Origin: Clostridia bacterium
GTDB taxonomy: Bacteria > Bacillota > Clostridia > DSM-8532 > SZUA-474
Assembly: GCA_003251775.1 (NCBI GenBank)
Contig: QKEK01000308.1
Location: forward strand, 1-37,293
Length of the DNA stretch: 37,293 nucleotides
Direction of reading: 5' to 3'
In this document: one piece after another, positions 25,212-33,639 of the stretch
Numbering within the stretch: position 1 is the stretch's first letter
Layout: each line of letters begins with the position of its first letter
Program-made: the position numbers and the translations under genes
The notes under the pieces: model-generated
Told to the model about the DNA's origin: nothing
Database searches by the model: none
Seen by the model: only the letters and a program-made list of their open reading frames with translations

Positions 25212-26552
25212 ATGGTATTTGAAGGGTTGTCGGAAAAACTTCAGCAAACAATGAAAAAGCTACGCGGAGCAGGAAGAGTTACTGAAAAAGATGTTAAAGC
25301 AATGATGCGTGAGATAAAGCTGGCACTTTTGGAGGCTGATGTTAATTTTAAGGTAGTTAAGCAGTTTATTGAAAGTGTATCAGAAAGAGCTGTAGGCACA
25401 GATGTATTAGAAAGCTTGACACCTGGGCAACAGGTAGTCAAAATAGTGCATGAAGAGTTGATTTCTTTAATGGGAAGTGTGCCAGCCAAGATTACATTCT
25501 CTTCAAAGCCTCCAACGGTATATATGATGGTAGGGCTTCAAGGTGCTGGTAAGACAACCTTTACAGGTAAGCTTGCATCTTACTTAAGGAAAGAGGGTAA
25601 AAAGCCTTTAATGACCGCATGTGATGTATATAGACCTGCTGCGATTCAACAGCTTCAAGTGTTAGGAAAGCAATTAGATATACCAGTATTTGCAATGGGT
25701 GATAAACAAAGCCCTGTAGATATTGCAAAGGCGGCAATCAAGCATGCAAGCTTGAATCAGAATGATGTTGTATTAATTGATACTGCAGGTAGATTACATA
25801 TTGACGATGACCTTATGAATGAGCTTGAAAATATAAAGAATGCAGTTGGACCACAGGAAATATTATTGGTTGTTGACTCAATGACGGGTCAGGATGCAGT
25901 TAATGTAGCAAAGAGCTTTAATGAGAAGCTCAGTATAGATGGTATTATTTTGACTAAGCTGGACGGTGATACACGTGGTGGTGCAGCGTTGTCAACAAAA
26001 GCAGTTACAGGTAAGCCAATAAAATTCATTGGTATAGGTGAAAAGCTGAATGAATTAGAGGTATTTTATCCTGACAGAATGGCATCAAGAATTCTGGGTA
26101 TGGGAGATGTCTTAAGTCTTATTGAAAAAGCTCAGCAAAGCTTTGATGAAAAAAAGGCAATTGAGTTAGAAAAGAAAATGAGAACAATGCAGTTTACGCT
26201 TGATGATTTTCTTGAACAGATGCAGCAGCTGAAAAAAATGGGACCATTAAATCAGATAATGGGAATGATACCAGGAATGGATAATAAGATGCTTAAGGAT
26301 ATGGATGTAGATGAGAAAAAGATGGCTCACACTGAGGCAATAATACAGTCGATGACTAAAAAGGAAAGAGTGAATCCATCTATACTTAATGCTAGTAGAA
26401 GAAAGAGAATAGCAGCAGGCAGTGGAACCTCAATACAGGAAATTAATCAACTACTAAAGCAGTTTGAGCAGTTGAAAAAAATGATGAAAACCATGACTAG
26501 CATGGGTAAAAAAGGAAGAAAGTCGCTTGGGAAGTTTGGATTACCGTTTTAA
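25212..26552 (+). CDS. ffh: Signal recognition particle protein Ffh
   Basis: The 446-residue GTPase subunit of the signal recognition particle, which binds signal peptides and SRP RNA and delivers ribosomes to FtsY at the membrane. The N domain (residues 1-85) precedes the G domain with G1 GLQGAGKTT, VDTAGR-type G3 (IDTAGRLHIDDDL), G4 TKLDGDTRGG, and the IGIGEKLNELEVF end. The methionine-rich M domain (about residues 300-435) contains MGPLNQIMGMIPGM and the RNA-binding helix SRRKRIAAGSG. ATG 25212 follows AAGGAGAAATT. No SRP RNA gene was recognised in the window. Confidence 0.97.
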   Translation: MVFEGLSEKLQQTMKKLRGAGRVTEKDVKAMMREIKLALLEADVNFKVVKQFIESVSERAVGTDVLESLTPGQQVVKIVHEELISLMGSVPAKITFSSKPPTVYMMVGLQGAGKTTFTGKLASYLRKEGKKPLMTACDVYRPAAIQQLQVLGKQLDIPVFAMGDKQSPVDIAKAAIKHASLNQNDVVLIDTAGRLHIDDDLMNELENIKNAVGPQEILLVVDSMTGQDAVNVAKSFNEKLSIDGIILTKLDGDTRGGAALSTKAVTGKPIKFIGIGEKLNELEVFYPDRMASRILGMGDVLSLIEKAQQSFDEKKAIELEKKMRTMQFTLDDFLEQMQQLKKMGPLNQIMGMIPGMDNKMLKDMDVDEKKMAHTEAIIQSMTKKERVNPSILNASRRKRIAAGSGTSIQEINQLLKQFEQLKKMMKTMTSMGKKGRKSLGKFGLPF

Positions 26553-26602
26553 CGATAATACCAAATTCACATAAATATTTTAGAATACGGAGGTGAACAA
26601 AA

Positions 26603-26845
26603 ATGGTAAAAATGAGATTAAGAAGAATGGGTGCTAAAAAGAAGCCATTCTACAGAGTTGTAGTTGCAGATGCAAGAGCTCCTCGTGATGGTAGATTTAT
26701 AGAAGAAATAGGAACATATAATCCTATGGTAGATCCTTCTGAAATAAATATCAATGCTGAATTGGCTAAAAAATGGTTAGGCAATGGAGCACAACCTACT
26801 GATACAGTTAAAAAGCTATTGAAGGTTGCTGGTATAGTTGAATAA
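26603..26845 (+). CDS. rpsP: 30S ribosomal protein S16
   Basis: An 80-residue ribosomal protein of the small-subunit body, needed for 30S assembly. [20 protein letters not shown] and [13 protein letters not shown] are the universal S16 motifs. ATG 26603 has GGAGGTG 7 bases upstream. It follows ffh by 50 bases and precedes khpA by 57. Confidence 0.98.
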   Translation: MVKMRLRRMGAKKKPFYRVVVADARAPRDGRFIEEIGTYNPMVDPSEININAELAKKWLGNGAQPTDTVKKLLKVAGIVE

Positions 26846-26902
26846 TTTTAGGTAGGATAAAACTAAATATGTTGTAAAACAGATTTTACTGGAGGTAATG
26901 AA

Positions 26903-27133
26903 ATGAAAGAACTTCTCGAGATGATAGCAAAATCACTAGTAGATAGCCCAGAGGATGTTGAAGTAAATGAGGTTGAAGGCGAAAAGTCAATTATTCTTGA
27001 ATTGAAGGTAGCAGAAAACGATATGGGCAAGGTAATAGGGAAGCAAGGGAGAATCGCAAAAGCGATCAGAGTGGTTATGAAAGCTGCTGCAATAAAGGAC
27101 AATAAAAGAGTAGTAGTTGAAATTATCCAGTAA
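26903..27133 (+). CDS. khpA: KH-domain RNA-binding protein KhpA (YlqC)
   Basis: A 76-residue single KH-domain protein. The GxxG loop lies in GKVIGKQGRIAKAIR (about residues 41-55). In Firmicutes KhpA pairs with KhpB/Jag and binds RNA, with roles in division and translation. ATG 26903 follows TGGAGG. The position between rpsP and rimM is the classical one. A stem-loop at 27144-27173 follows. Confidence 0.95.
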   Translation: MKELLEMIAKSLVDSPEDVEVNEVEGEKSIILELKVAENDMGKVIGKQGRIAKAIRVVMKAAAIKDNKRVVVEIIQ

Positions 27134-27143
27134 GTTATACAGT

Positions 27144-27180
27144 AGTGAGATGAGATTATGGTTTCATCTCACTATTTTAT
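27144..27180 (+). terminator. Stem-loop between khpA and rimM
   Basis: AGTGAGATGA (27144-27153) and TCATCTCACT (27164-27173) form a perfect 10-bp stem with a 10-base loop, followed by ATTTTAT. The short U-rich tail suggests partial termination or a processing site inside the operon. Confidence 0.55.
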
Positions 27181-27253
27181 AGCTAAGAAAAATCATAAAG
27201 TAGTGAGTAGACATAACAATGCAAAAAGCTTAGAGACACATAGGAGAACATAG

Positions 27254-27799
27254 ATGGAAGAGTATTTAATTATTGGAGTGATAACCAATACACACGGTGT
27301 AAAAGGAGAAATAAAGGTAGTTCCTCAGACAAATGACATTAATAGATTTGATTTACTGAATGATGTGTTTATTGGCAGTGAAGAGGAAGATAACGTTATT
27401 TCCGAGTATACTGTTCAAGCAGTACGCTATCAGCAGAAGTTTGTTTTGCTCAAGCTAAAAGGCATTAATAATATGAATGAGGCTTTAGAGTTAAAAGGTA
27501 AGTTTATTAAAGTAAGAAAAAAGGATGCAATAAAGCTTGATAGTGATGAATTTTTCATATGTGATTTAATTGGCTGCAAGGTATTTGAAAATGGACAATT
27601 TTTAGGAACAGTAATAGATGTTATACAAACTGGAAGCAATGATGTTTATGTTGTTAAAAATGAATCATCGCATCTTAAAATAAAGAATAATATGGACATT
27701 CTTATACCAGCATTAAAGGATGTTATAAAAAGAGTATGTATAAATGAAAAAGTAATAGAGGTTGTTTTACCAGAGGGGCTAATTGACAATGAGATTTGA
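27254..27799 (+). CDS. rimM: Ribosome maturation factor RimM
   Basis: A 181-residue 30S assembly factor that binds S19 and helps mature the 16S head. The N-terminal barrel (GVITNTHGVKGEIKVVPQTN) and PRC-barrel end (IPALKDVIKRVCINEKVIEVVLPEGL) are characteristic, as is DLIGCKVFENGQFLGTVIDV. ATG 27254 follows AGGAGA. It overlaps trmD by 11 bases, indicating translational coupling. The 120-base gap before it holds the khpA stem-loop and one copy of the AACAAYRCAAAAAGCTT motif. Confidence 0.95.
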   Translation: MEEYLIIGVITNTHGVKGEIKVVPQTNDINRFDLLNDVFIGSEEEDNVISEYTVQAVRYQQKFVLLKLKGINNMNEALELKGKFIKVRKKDAIKLDSDEFFICDLIGCKVFENGQFLGTVIDVIQTGSNDVYVVKNESSHLKIKNNMDILIPALKDVIKRVCINEKVIEVVLPEGLIDNEI

Positions 27800-28487
27800 T
27801 ATTCTAACACTATTTCCTGATAGTGTGAACCTTTTTTTGAATGAAAGTATAATTGGAAGGGCAAGAAAGAATGGTTTACTAGACATAAGAACATATAACA
27901 TAAGAGACTTTTCAAAGAATAAGCATAAAAAGGTTGATGACTATCCATATGGTGGTGGAACTGGGTTAGTTATGACTGTCCAGCCTATATATGATGCATA
28001 TAAGCATATTACTGATGAATTGTCATATAAGCCTAGAGTTGTATATATGAGTCCCCAAGGAAGAGTTCTGGAGCAAAAGCTAGCAATAGAGCTAATTCAG
28101 GAGGAGCATATAATAGTTTTGTGTGGGCATTATGAAGGAATTGATGAACGTATAATTGATGAGATAGTAGATGATGAAATATCAATTGGTGACTATGTGT
28201 TAACAGGTGGAGAGCTTCCTGCTATGGTACTAGTTGACTGTATAGGAAGAATGGTTCCAGGGGTATTACCAGCAGAGGATGCCTATATACATGAATCTCA
28301 TTTTAACGGTCTGCTAGAATATCCACACTATACAAGACCGACTAATATATTAGATAGAAGTGTTCCAGAGATATTGCTATCTGGACATCATAAAAATATT
28401 GAAAAATGGAGATTAGAGGAGTCTATTGAAAGAACAAAGAATAAAAGACCAGATTTGTATAAAAAGTATACTGAAAATAAGAAATAA
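27789..28487 (+). CDS. trmD: tRNA (guanine-37-N1)-methyltransferase TrmD
   Basis: A 232-residue SPOUT methyltransferase that makes m1G37 next to the anticodon and so prevents +1 frameshifts. It opens MRFDILTLFP and carries PYGGGTGLVM, YMSPQGR, LCGHYEGIDERI, SIGDYVLTGGELPAMV, and HYTRP. The trefoil-knot SAM-binding region spans about residues 80-150. ATG 27789 is preferred to the in-frame TTG 27783 because the GAGGGG site is 10 bases from it rather than 4. The usual next gene, rplS, is not here. The stop codon lies inside a short tandem repeat of AAATAAG-type heptamers. Confidence 0.97.
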   Translation: MRFDILTLFPDSVNLFLNESIIGRARKNGLLDIRTYNIRDFSKNKHKKVDDYPYGGGTGLVMTVQPIYDAYKHITDELSYKPRVVYMSPQGRVLEQKLAIELIQEEHIIVLCGHYEGIDERIIDEIVDDEISIGDYVLTGGELPAMVLVDCIGRMVPGVLPAEDAYIHESHFNGLLEYPHYTRPTNILDRSVPEILLSGHHKNIEKWRLEESIERTKNKRPDLYKKYTENKK

Positions 28488-28506
28488 GAAATAAGAAATA
28501 AGAACT
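28477..28506. repeat. Tandem heptamer repeat at the trmD stop
   Basis: About four copies of a 7-base unit (AAATAAG) run from the last codons of trmD into the hairpin element. The TAA stop is inside the first units, so a change in copy number would not alter the protein. It may mark an insertion or slippage site. Confidence 0.6.
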
Positions 28507-28566
28507 CTAAGCTGTCGACTATCGTATATAGCGGACAGCATAAGAGCCTTGTTGTTAGCACAATAA
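28500..28566. repeat. Hairpin repeat element, copy 2 (partner at 1700-1769)
   Basis: Stem GCTGTC/GACAGC with an inner CTAT/ATAG stem, flanked by AAGAACTCTAA on the left and AAGAGCCTTGTTGTTAGCAC on the right, as in the copy at 1700. It follows trmD directly, where rplS is expected. The remaining 210 bases to the protease gene are A/T-rich with no gene, and include two copies of the AAAAAGCTT motif. Confidence 0.7.
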
Positions 28567-28779
28567 AAATATACGCAAATAATACTTTTATCCAATATAG
28601 TCTTGTTTAAACGTGTATAACGTAAAAAGCTTAGTAAAATATGGTATTGAAATATTTGTTGTTTTTTGATAGTATTAAAGAAAAGATACAAAAAAAGCTG
28701 GTATTTTGTATTATTAATAAATATGTAACAACGCAAAAAGCTTATATTAGCATTTTGATTTATAAGCAGGAGGTATGAA

Positions 28780-30270
28780 ATGAAAAGAGGCATATTAGTT
28801 TTATTAGTAATAATGATGTTATTTTCTCAGAACGTTTTAGCACAGGATACAACTACAAATCTATCACCCGATGATACGATAGATGTACAGAATTATTTAG
28901 AAAACTATATGGATTTTCTAATTAATAAGTATAATGGAGAGATTACCAAGGAAGAGCTTATGCAGGCGGCATTAAAAGGAATGATGAGCTCTATGGACAA
29001 GTATACAACCTATTTTACAAAGGAAGAACAGCAAAGCTTTATGGAGAGCTTAGACGGTTCATATTCAGGTATAGGGGTTCAAATGACTGATGGAGACGAG
29101 TACATAGTAATTAACAAAGTATTTAATGGTTCTCCTGCAGAAAAGGCAGGCTTAATGGCAGGTGACGAAATGATATCTGTCAATGGAGAAAGTCTTAAGA
29201 AGGTGTCTTTAGAACAAGTTGCTACAAAAATAAAAGGTCCTACTGGAACAACTATAAAAATGACATTTAGAAGAAACAAAAAGGAACTTTTTGAAAGAGA
29301 GATAATCAGAGAAACTATAATCATAAGTCCTGTTACATATAAGATTGACAATAATGTTGGATATATAAAAATAGATTCATTTAATAGTAATACAAGTGAG
29401 TTTTTTGATGAAGCATTGGTTTACATGGATAGTCATAATATCTCTAAATTAATCTTAGATTTAAGAGACAATCCAGGTGGAGAGGTACAACAGGCTGTAA
29501 ATGTAGCGAGAAAGCTTACTAAAAAGGGACTTATAACAAAGCTTGATTTTAAGGATGAAACCACTGCTGATATTGAATATTATTCATATAACAATACTCT
29601 CAAGTATACCACAGCGGTACTTGTTAATGAATGGACTGCAAGTGCGTCGGAAATACTTGCGGCGGCTATTCAGGAGCTGGGCGGAGGCTTTTTAGTAGGT
29701 ACAAATACCTTTGGAAAGGGTGTTGTACAAAGCCTTTATCCAATGCTTTCTAGAGAGGCTTATGAGAAATATAGTAAGCAGGTTGGTGCAGAGGTAATTG
29801 ATGCTAATTCCTTGTTTTATAATTATGGTATTATGGCTTTGGATTCTGAAATATCTGGATGGAGCAAGATGACTACTGGTCATTATTTAACCCCAAAGGG
29901 AAGATATATACATGGAATAGGTCTAAAGCCTAATCTTATAGTTGAGCCCTTAAGCCTAAATGGTGTTAGCATTTCATCGCTAATGCCAGTAACTGGCTCA
30001 GTGGAATATAGGCTTGACACTGAGTCTGACGAAATAAAAAATGTAGAAAGTATATTAAAGTTCCTAGGGTATGAGGTAGATGAGCCGGATAATTATTTTG
30101 ATAAGAAGACAAACGAAGCTATAGTATTGTTTCAAAGAGAGAATTCTTTAAAAAGTGATGGTGTTATAAGACAGGATACTAGAGAGCTAATAAATAATAA
30201 GCTACAGGATATTGTTAATGAAAATGGTGACTTGGTCTATAAAAAAGCACATTGGATTATTACCCACTAA
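28780..30270 (+). CDS. S41-family C-terminal processing protease with peptidoglycan-binding domain
   Basis: A 496-residue exported serine protease of the CtpA/CtpB type. The signal peptide covers residues 1-22 (hydrophobic core, then VLAQD). A PDZ domain (about residues 90-175; GIGVQM, GSPAEKAGLMAGDEMISVNG) precedes the S41 core: IDSFN, LDLRDNPGG, the nucleophile in WTASASEILAAA and the general-base lysine in TFGKGVVQ. A PG_binding_1 domain (about residues 425-485: LGYEVDEPDNYFDKKTNEAI, FQRENSLKSDG) ends it, so it is probably held at the wall. This layout is typical of Clostridia. ATG 28780 has AGGAGG 5 bases upstream. The DUF5711-like gene follows after 24 bases. The substrate is unknown. 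Confidence 0.93.
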   Translation: MKRGILVLLVIMMLFSQNVLAQDTTTNLSPDDTIDVQNYLENYMDFLINKYNGEITKEELMQAALKGMMSSMDKYTTYFTKEEQQSFMESLDGSYSGIGVQMTDGDEYIVINKVFNGSPAEKAGLMAGDEMISVNGESLKKVSLEQVATKIKGPTGTTIKMTFRRNKKELFEREIIRETIIISPVTYKIDNNVGYIKIDSFNSNTSEFFDEALVYMDSHNISKLILDLRDNPGGEVQQAVNVARKLTKKGLITKLDFKDETTADIEYYSYNNTLKYTTAVLVNEWTASASEILAAAIQELGGGFLVGTNTFGKGVVQSLYPMLSREAYEKYSKQVGAEVIDANSLFYNYGIMALDSEISGWSKMTTGHYLTPKGRYIHGIGLKPNLIVEPLSLNGVSISSLMPVTGSVEYRLDTESDEIKNVESILKFLGYEVDEPDNYFDKKTNEAIVLFQRENSLKSDGVIRQDTRELINNKLQDIVNENGDLVYKKAHWIITH

Positions 30271-30294
30271 AGAGAATGGGTGTAGATAACTGTA

Positions 30295-31500
30295 TTGGAG
30301 TTGGTTATTATACGAAAGATAAATGTATTGTTTTTTATTTTTATGGTTTGTTTAATTGCTTTTGCTACGGTTCTTGCATATAGTGTTAGTGGAAACAGGA
30401 GCTTGTTTGATGATATTCCATTTTTTAGTACATTTTTTCAGAATACAAATTCAAATGTACAGACAGTTGAGGCAAATGGTGGAACTGAAAATGAGGTCGG
30501 CGATATTGTTATAAACTATAACTCAACAGAACACCCATCATTTGAGTTGTACAACAATATTTTATACAAGTGTACTAAGGATTTTTTGACTGCGTTTGAT
30601 GAAAGTGGCTATCAGATGTGGCATCTCCCTTTGAACTTTAAAATGCAACCTATACTCAAAGCTAACAAGAGTATAGTAGTAGCAATAGAGCTCAAAGGAA
30701 GAGAAATAGTACTAGTAAAGGATAGTAAATTGTTAACCAGTATCATTACACAAAACGATATTATAAACGTATCTCTGTCAGAGGAATACATTACTGTAAC
30801 CACAGATAATGAAGAAAAAGGCATGAAGGGTGCTGTAGAAGTATACACAATAACAGGTGAGCCTGCGTTTAATATATACATAGAGGAATATTTCCCATAC
30901 GCTGCATATTCTTTTAATTATAACGGTGAATACAAGCTCATGGTACTTGGTCTGGAGATTAGTAAAATTAAGTCTACTGGTATAATAGCAACTTATAATT
31001 ATGGAAGTGAGTTTTCAGACTTCCTAAAGGAGTATGAAGACTCATTACTAGTAAATATTAATATAACTAAGAACAATAATATTTTTATCGCTGGTAATGA
31101 TTTAGCTATGATGATGAACGAAGAAAATAATATAATATGTGAAATAACTTCAGAAGAAAAAGAGGAATTCATTTCTTTTGGCTTATGTGAGGAAACCTAC
31201 CCAATTATTGTATCTAGGTATGGTGAAAAGCGTAATGATACTATATATAAGATTAAAGTATACAATCCAAATGGTTCAGTGCTTAATCAGTTTGATTTTG
31301 AAGAGAACTTTTTTAATATGAGAACATTCCATGATTTAACAGCTATTAATACTGGCAGAGAGATATTTTTTATAAACAAGGAAGGTAAATTACAGTTTAC
31401 CTATACTTCTAAATCAGACATTTTAGATGTAAGATTTTTTCATAAAAGAAAATATGCAATAATAACAGATAGAAGTGTGATTATTACTGAGTTTGATTAG
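30295..31500 (+). CDS. DUF5711-like membrane-anchored beta-propeller protein
   Basis: A 401-residue protein with one membrane helix near the N-terminus (about residues 9-30, cytoplasmic Arg/Lys before it) and a large extracellular part of repeating beta strands such as ILYKCTKDFLTAFDESGYQMWHLPL and TIYKIKVYNPNGSVLNQFDF, the pattern of a PQQ-like propeller. This corresponds to the clostridial DUF5711 family, of unknown function. The start is uncertain: TTG 30295 is the first candidate, with GGGTG about 12 bases upstream, and TTG 30301 is also possible. It follows the S41 protease by 24 bases and is likely co-transcribed with it. It could be a wall sensor or an adaptor for the protease. Confidence 0.72.
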   Translation: MELVIIRKINVLFFIFMVCLIAFATVLAYSVSGNRSLFDDIPFFSTFFQNTNSNVQTVEANGGTENEVGDIVINYNSTEHPSFELYNNILYKCTKDFLTAFDESGYQMWHLPLNFKMQPILKANKSIVVAIELKGREIVLVKDSKLLTSIITQNDIINVSLSEEYITVTTDNEEKGMKGAVEVYTITGEPAFNIYIEEYFPYAAYSFNYNGEYKLMVLGLEISKIKSTGIIATYNYGSEFSDFLKEYEDSLLVNINITKNNNIFIAGNDLAMMMNEENNIICEITSEEKEEFISFGLCEETYPIIVSRYGEKRNDTIYKIKVYNPNGSVLNQFDFEENFFNMRTFHDLTAINTGREIFFINKEGKLQFTYTSKSDILDVRFFHKRKYAIITDRSVIITEFD

Positions 31501-31513
31501 AGGAAAGCTAATA

Positions 31514-32077
31514 CTAAAAGAACATATGCTCAATGAATATTTTTAATCCTATAATTATAAGTATAGAACCTCCAAAAATATCTAGCTTGCCTCTTATTTT
31601 ACTACTATTACTCATCCTACAACCAATATAAACACCAATAAAACAAAGGACAAATGTAATGAATCCAATACTTAAGGATGGAAGTAGAATTTTTATTTTT
31701 AGTGATGAAAATGTAATTCCAGCAGCAAGGGCGTCAATACTGGTTGCAATTGAAAGTACAAGTAGTACCTTTAGATTGTTTAAGTCAATTGATTCATTGT
31801 TTTCCTCAAAAGCCTCTTTAATCATTTTAACCCCAATAAATCCAAGTAGAACTAAAGCTACCCAGTGATCTATATTCTGAATATATCTCTGAAAGGTTGA
31901 ACCAAATAACCAGCCAAGAGCAGTCATGATTCCTTGAAATAATCCAAAAGAAATACCAGCCTTTAGTGCAGTATTTATTAATTTTCTCTTGATTGTGCAT
32001 AATCCGCATGAAACTGAAACCGCAAAGGCATCCATGGCTAATGCTAGGGACACAATAAAAATTTCTATAGTGTTCAT
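31514..32077 (-). CDS. mntP: Manganese efflux pump MntP
   Basis: A 187-residue membrane protein with six predicted helices that exports Mn2+. The two inverted halves carry the aspartate motifs ALAMDAFAVSVSCGL (residues 13-27) and TSIDALAAGITF (about residues 112-123). Conserved GLFQGIMTALGW is also seen. ATG 32077 follows GGAGGTAG. Many mntP genes are controlled by a yybP-ykoY manganese riboswitch, but no such leader was seen in the 237 bases between it and the divergent HU gene. It converges with the DUF5711-like gene, 13 bases apart. Confidence 0.95.
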   Translation of the reverse strand: MNTIEIFIVSLALAMDAFAVSVSCGLCTIKRKLINTALKAGISFGLFQGIMTALGWLFGSTFQRYIQNIDHWVALVLLGFIGVKMIKEAFEENNESIDLNNLKVLLVLSIATSIDALAAGITFSSLKIKILLPSLSIGFITFVLCFIGVYIGCRMSNSSKIRGKLDIFGGSILIIIGLKIFIEHMFF

Positions 32078-32253
32078 ATCTACCTCCTAAACAATGAAAA
32101 TATTATACTTTCTTTTTGTTTAATCGTCAACCTATAGTTTTCTAAATGATGCAAAAAATATAGTAATTAATAACAGTAAATCAAATAAATGTACATGTAG
32201 TATTGTAATTTTTATTTAAATTACTATTTTTAAAAAAAATTTTGCTTAAAACC

Positions 32254-32282
32254 TTGACTTTGAGCGACTTTCATTATAAAAT
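32254..32282 (+). promoter_or_regulatory. Promoter of the HU gene
   Basis: TTGACT (32254-32259), a 17-base spacer and TAAAAT (32277-32282), 32 bases before ATG 32315. Confidence 0.6.
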
Positions 32283-32314
32283 GAGGACGAACTAATTATT
32301 GGGAGGTTATCTTT

Positions 32315-32590
32315 ATGAACAAAACAGATTTAATTAATGCAATTGCTTCTAAATCAGGCTTAAGCAAGAAGAATAGTGAAGCAGCATTAAATGCTTTGGT
32401 TTCTTCAGTAGAAGAAGCATTAGTTGAAGGAGATAAGGTAGTGTTGGTTGGCTTCGGTACTTTTGAAGTAAGACAAAGAGCAGAAAGAAAAGGAAGAAAT
32501 CCACAAACTAAAGAAGAAATAACTATTCCTTCTTCAAAGGCTCCTGTTTTCAAAGCAGGTAAAGGATTAAAAGACAAAGTAAATGGCTAA
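32315..32590 (+). CDS. hup: DNA-binding protein HU
   Basis: A 91-residue histone-like protein that bends and compacts DNA as a homodimer. [28 protein letters not shown] and the arm region [20 protein letters not shown] are universal HU signatures, including the RNPQ tip proline that inserts into DNA. ATG 32315 has GGGAGG about 9 bases upstream. It is a single-gene unit with its own promoter and a strong terminator. There is no lysine-rich extension. Confidence 0.98.
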   Translation: MNKTDLINAIASKSGLSKKNSEAALNALVSSVEEALVEGDKVVLVGFGTFEVRQRAERKGRNPQTKEEITIPSSKAPVFKAGKGLKDKVNG

Positions 32591-32602
32591 TGTTAACTAA
32601 AT

Positions 32603-32635
32603 AAAGCTACCCAAAAGTGTTTTGGGTAGCTTTTT
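32603..32635 (+). terminator. Rho-independent terminator after HU
   Basis: Arms AAAGCTACCCAAAA/TTTTGGGTAGCTTT (14 bp) with loop GTG, followed by TT. The A/U-rich ends make it able to stop transcription in both directions, including the convergent proB transcript. Confidence 0.93.
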
Positions 32636-32665
32636 GTCATATATAGGCTTAAAGTGTAAAGCTAA

Positions 32666-33481
32666 CTATAATAAATCTTTGCAGAACAAAGTCCCAATTT
32701 CATTACCTGAAAGAACATCTAGAATAATATCAGGATCACTACCATTCACAAGTACCATATCAGCTCCAGAGCTAGTAACAATTTTGGCTGCATTAATCTT
32801 GGTTTTCATACCACCAGTACCTCTGTTTGTGCCAGCACCGCCAGCATACGCCTCTAATTCAGGAGTAATCCTTTCTACTAAAGATATTAGACTAGAAGAT
32901 GTATTTTCTCTTGGATCACAATCATAAAATCCATCAATATCCGATAAAATAATTAAAAGGTCAGAACCAGTTATAGTTGTAACTACTGCTGATAAGGTGT
33001 CGTTATCTCCAAAAGAATCCATAGATTTAATCTCTTCAGTTGAGACAGAGTCATTTTCGTTTACTATAGGAATAACTCCATAAGCAAAAAGGTGTTGAAA
33101 TGTATTTAAAATATTATTTTTCCTGTTCTGCTCTTGCACAGCAGTTTGAGTCAACAATATCTGACCTACTGTATAATTGTAGTCTGAAAAAAACTTACTA
33201 TACATATGCATTAGTTCGCATTGACCTACCGCAGCTACGGCTTGCTTTTCGCCAAGTAATACAGGTTTCTTATTAAGATTTAGCTTCCCACACCCGACAC
33301 CTATGGCACCAGAAGAAACAAGAATTACTTCTTTTCCTCTGTTTGATAGCTCTGAAATAACTCTAGCAAGCTTATCCATGATTAAAAAGTTCATTTTACC
33401 AGTAGAGTGTGTCAGGGTAGATGTACCAACCTTTACTACAATACGCTTTGCTTCTTTTATTCTTTCTCTGTTATGATTCAT
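32666..33481 (-). CDS. proB: Glutamate 5-kinase, short form without PUA domain
   Basis: A 271-residue enzyme that phosphorylates glutamate in the first step of proline synthesis. It contains the amino-acid-kinase fold: VVKVGTSTLT, VILVSSGAIGVG, NENDSVSTEE, FGDNDTLSA and SDIDGFYDCDPR. The C-terminal PUA domain (about 100 residues) found in E. coli ProB is absent; short forms exist in many Firmicutes. ATG 33481 is preferred because AAGGGG is 8 bases upstream; ATG 33487 is too close to it. The partner proA is not in the window. A copy of the structured repeat (33516-33629) lies 35 bases upstream, so the gene may be under its control. Confidence 0.93.
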   Translation of the reverse strand: MNHNRERIKEAKRIVVKVGTSTLTHSTGKMNFLIMDKLARVISELSNRGKEVILVSSGAIGVGCGKLNLNKKPVLLGEKQAVAAVGQCELMHMYSKFFSDYNYTVGQILLTQTAVQEQNRKNNILNTFQHLFAYGVIPIVNENDSVSTEEIKSMDSFGDNDTLSAVVTTITGSDLLIILSDIDGFYDCDPRENTSSSLISLVERITPELEAYAGGAGTNRGTGGMKTKINAAKIVTSSGADMVLVNGSDPDIILDVLSGNEIGTLFCKDLL

Positions 33482-33515
33482 AATCATAGCCCCTTAATCC
33501 GCATATTACTCATCT

Positions 33516-33629
33516 ATGCATTTTGCACAAATAACGCCTGTAAGCGGTCCCCAAGACATTTCATCTTGGCGATTTAACAAGCTTCATTTAAATTTTTGTT
33601 AAATTTGAAGTTCATTAACGCTTACATAT
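33516..33629. repeat. Structured intergenic repeat, copy C
   Basis: Same plan as copy B at 21828: outer stem GTAAGCG (33540-33546) with CGCTTAC (33619-33625), hairpin 1 CCAAGA/TCTTGG, and hairpin 2 TTTAACAAGCTTCA with TGAAGTTCATTAA. In hairpin 2 one A-U became G-U and two central pairs are lost, so copy C is slightly decayed there. It is oriented as copies A and B and lies just upstream of proB on the minus strand. Confidence 0.8.
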
Positions 33630-33639
33630 AAAATAAAAT

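Noticed and set aside
32078-32253. yybP-ykoY manganese riboswitch upstream of mntP
   Set aside because: No paired stems or conserved internal loops of that riboswitch were seen; the gap is short and A/T-rich.
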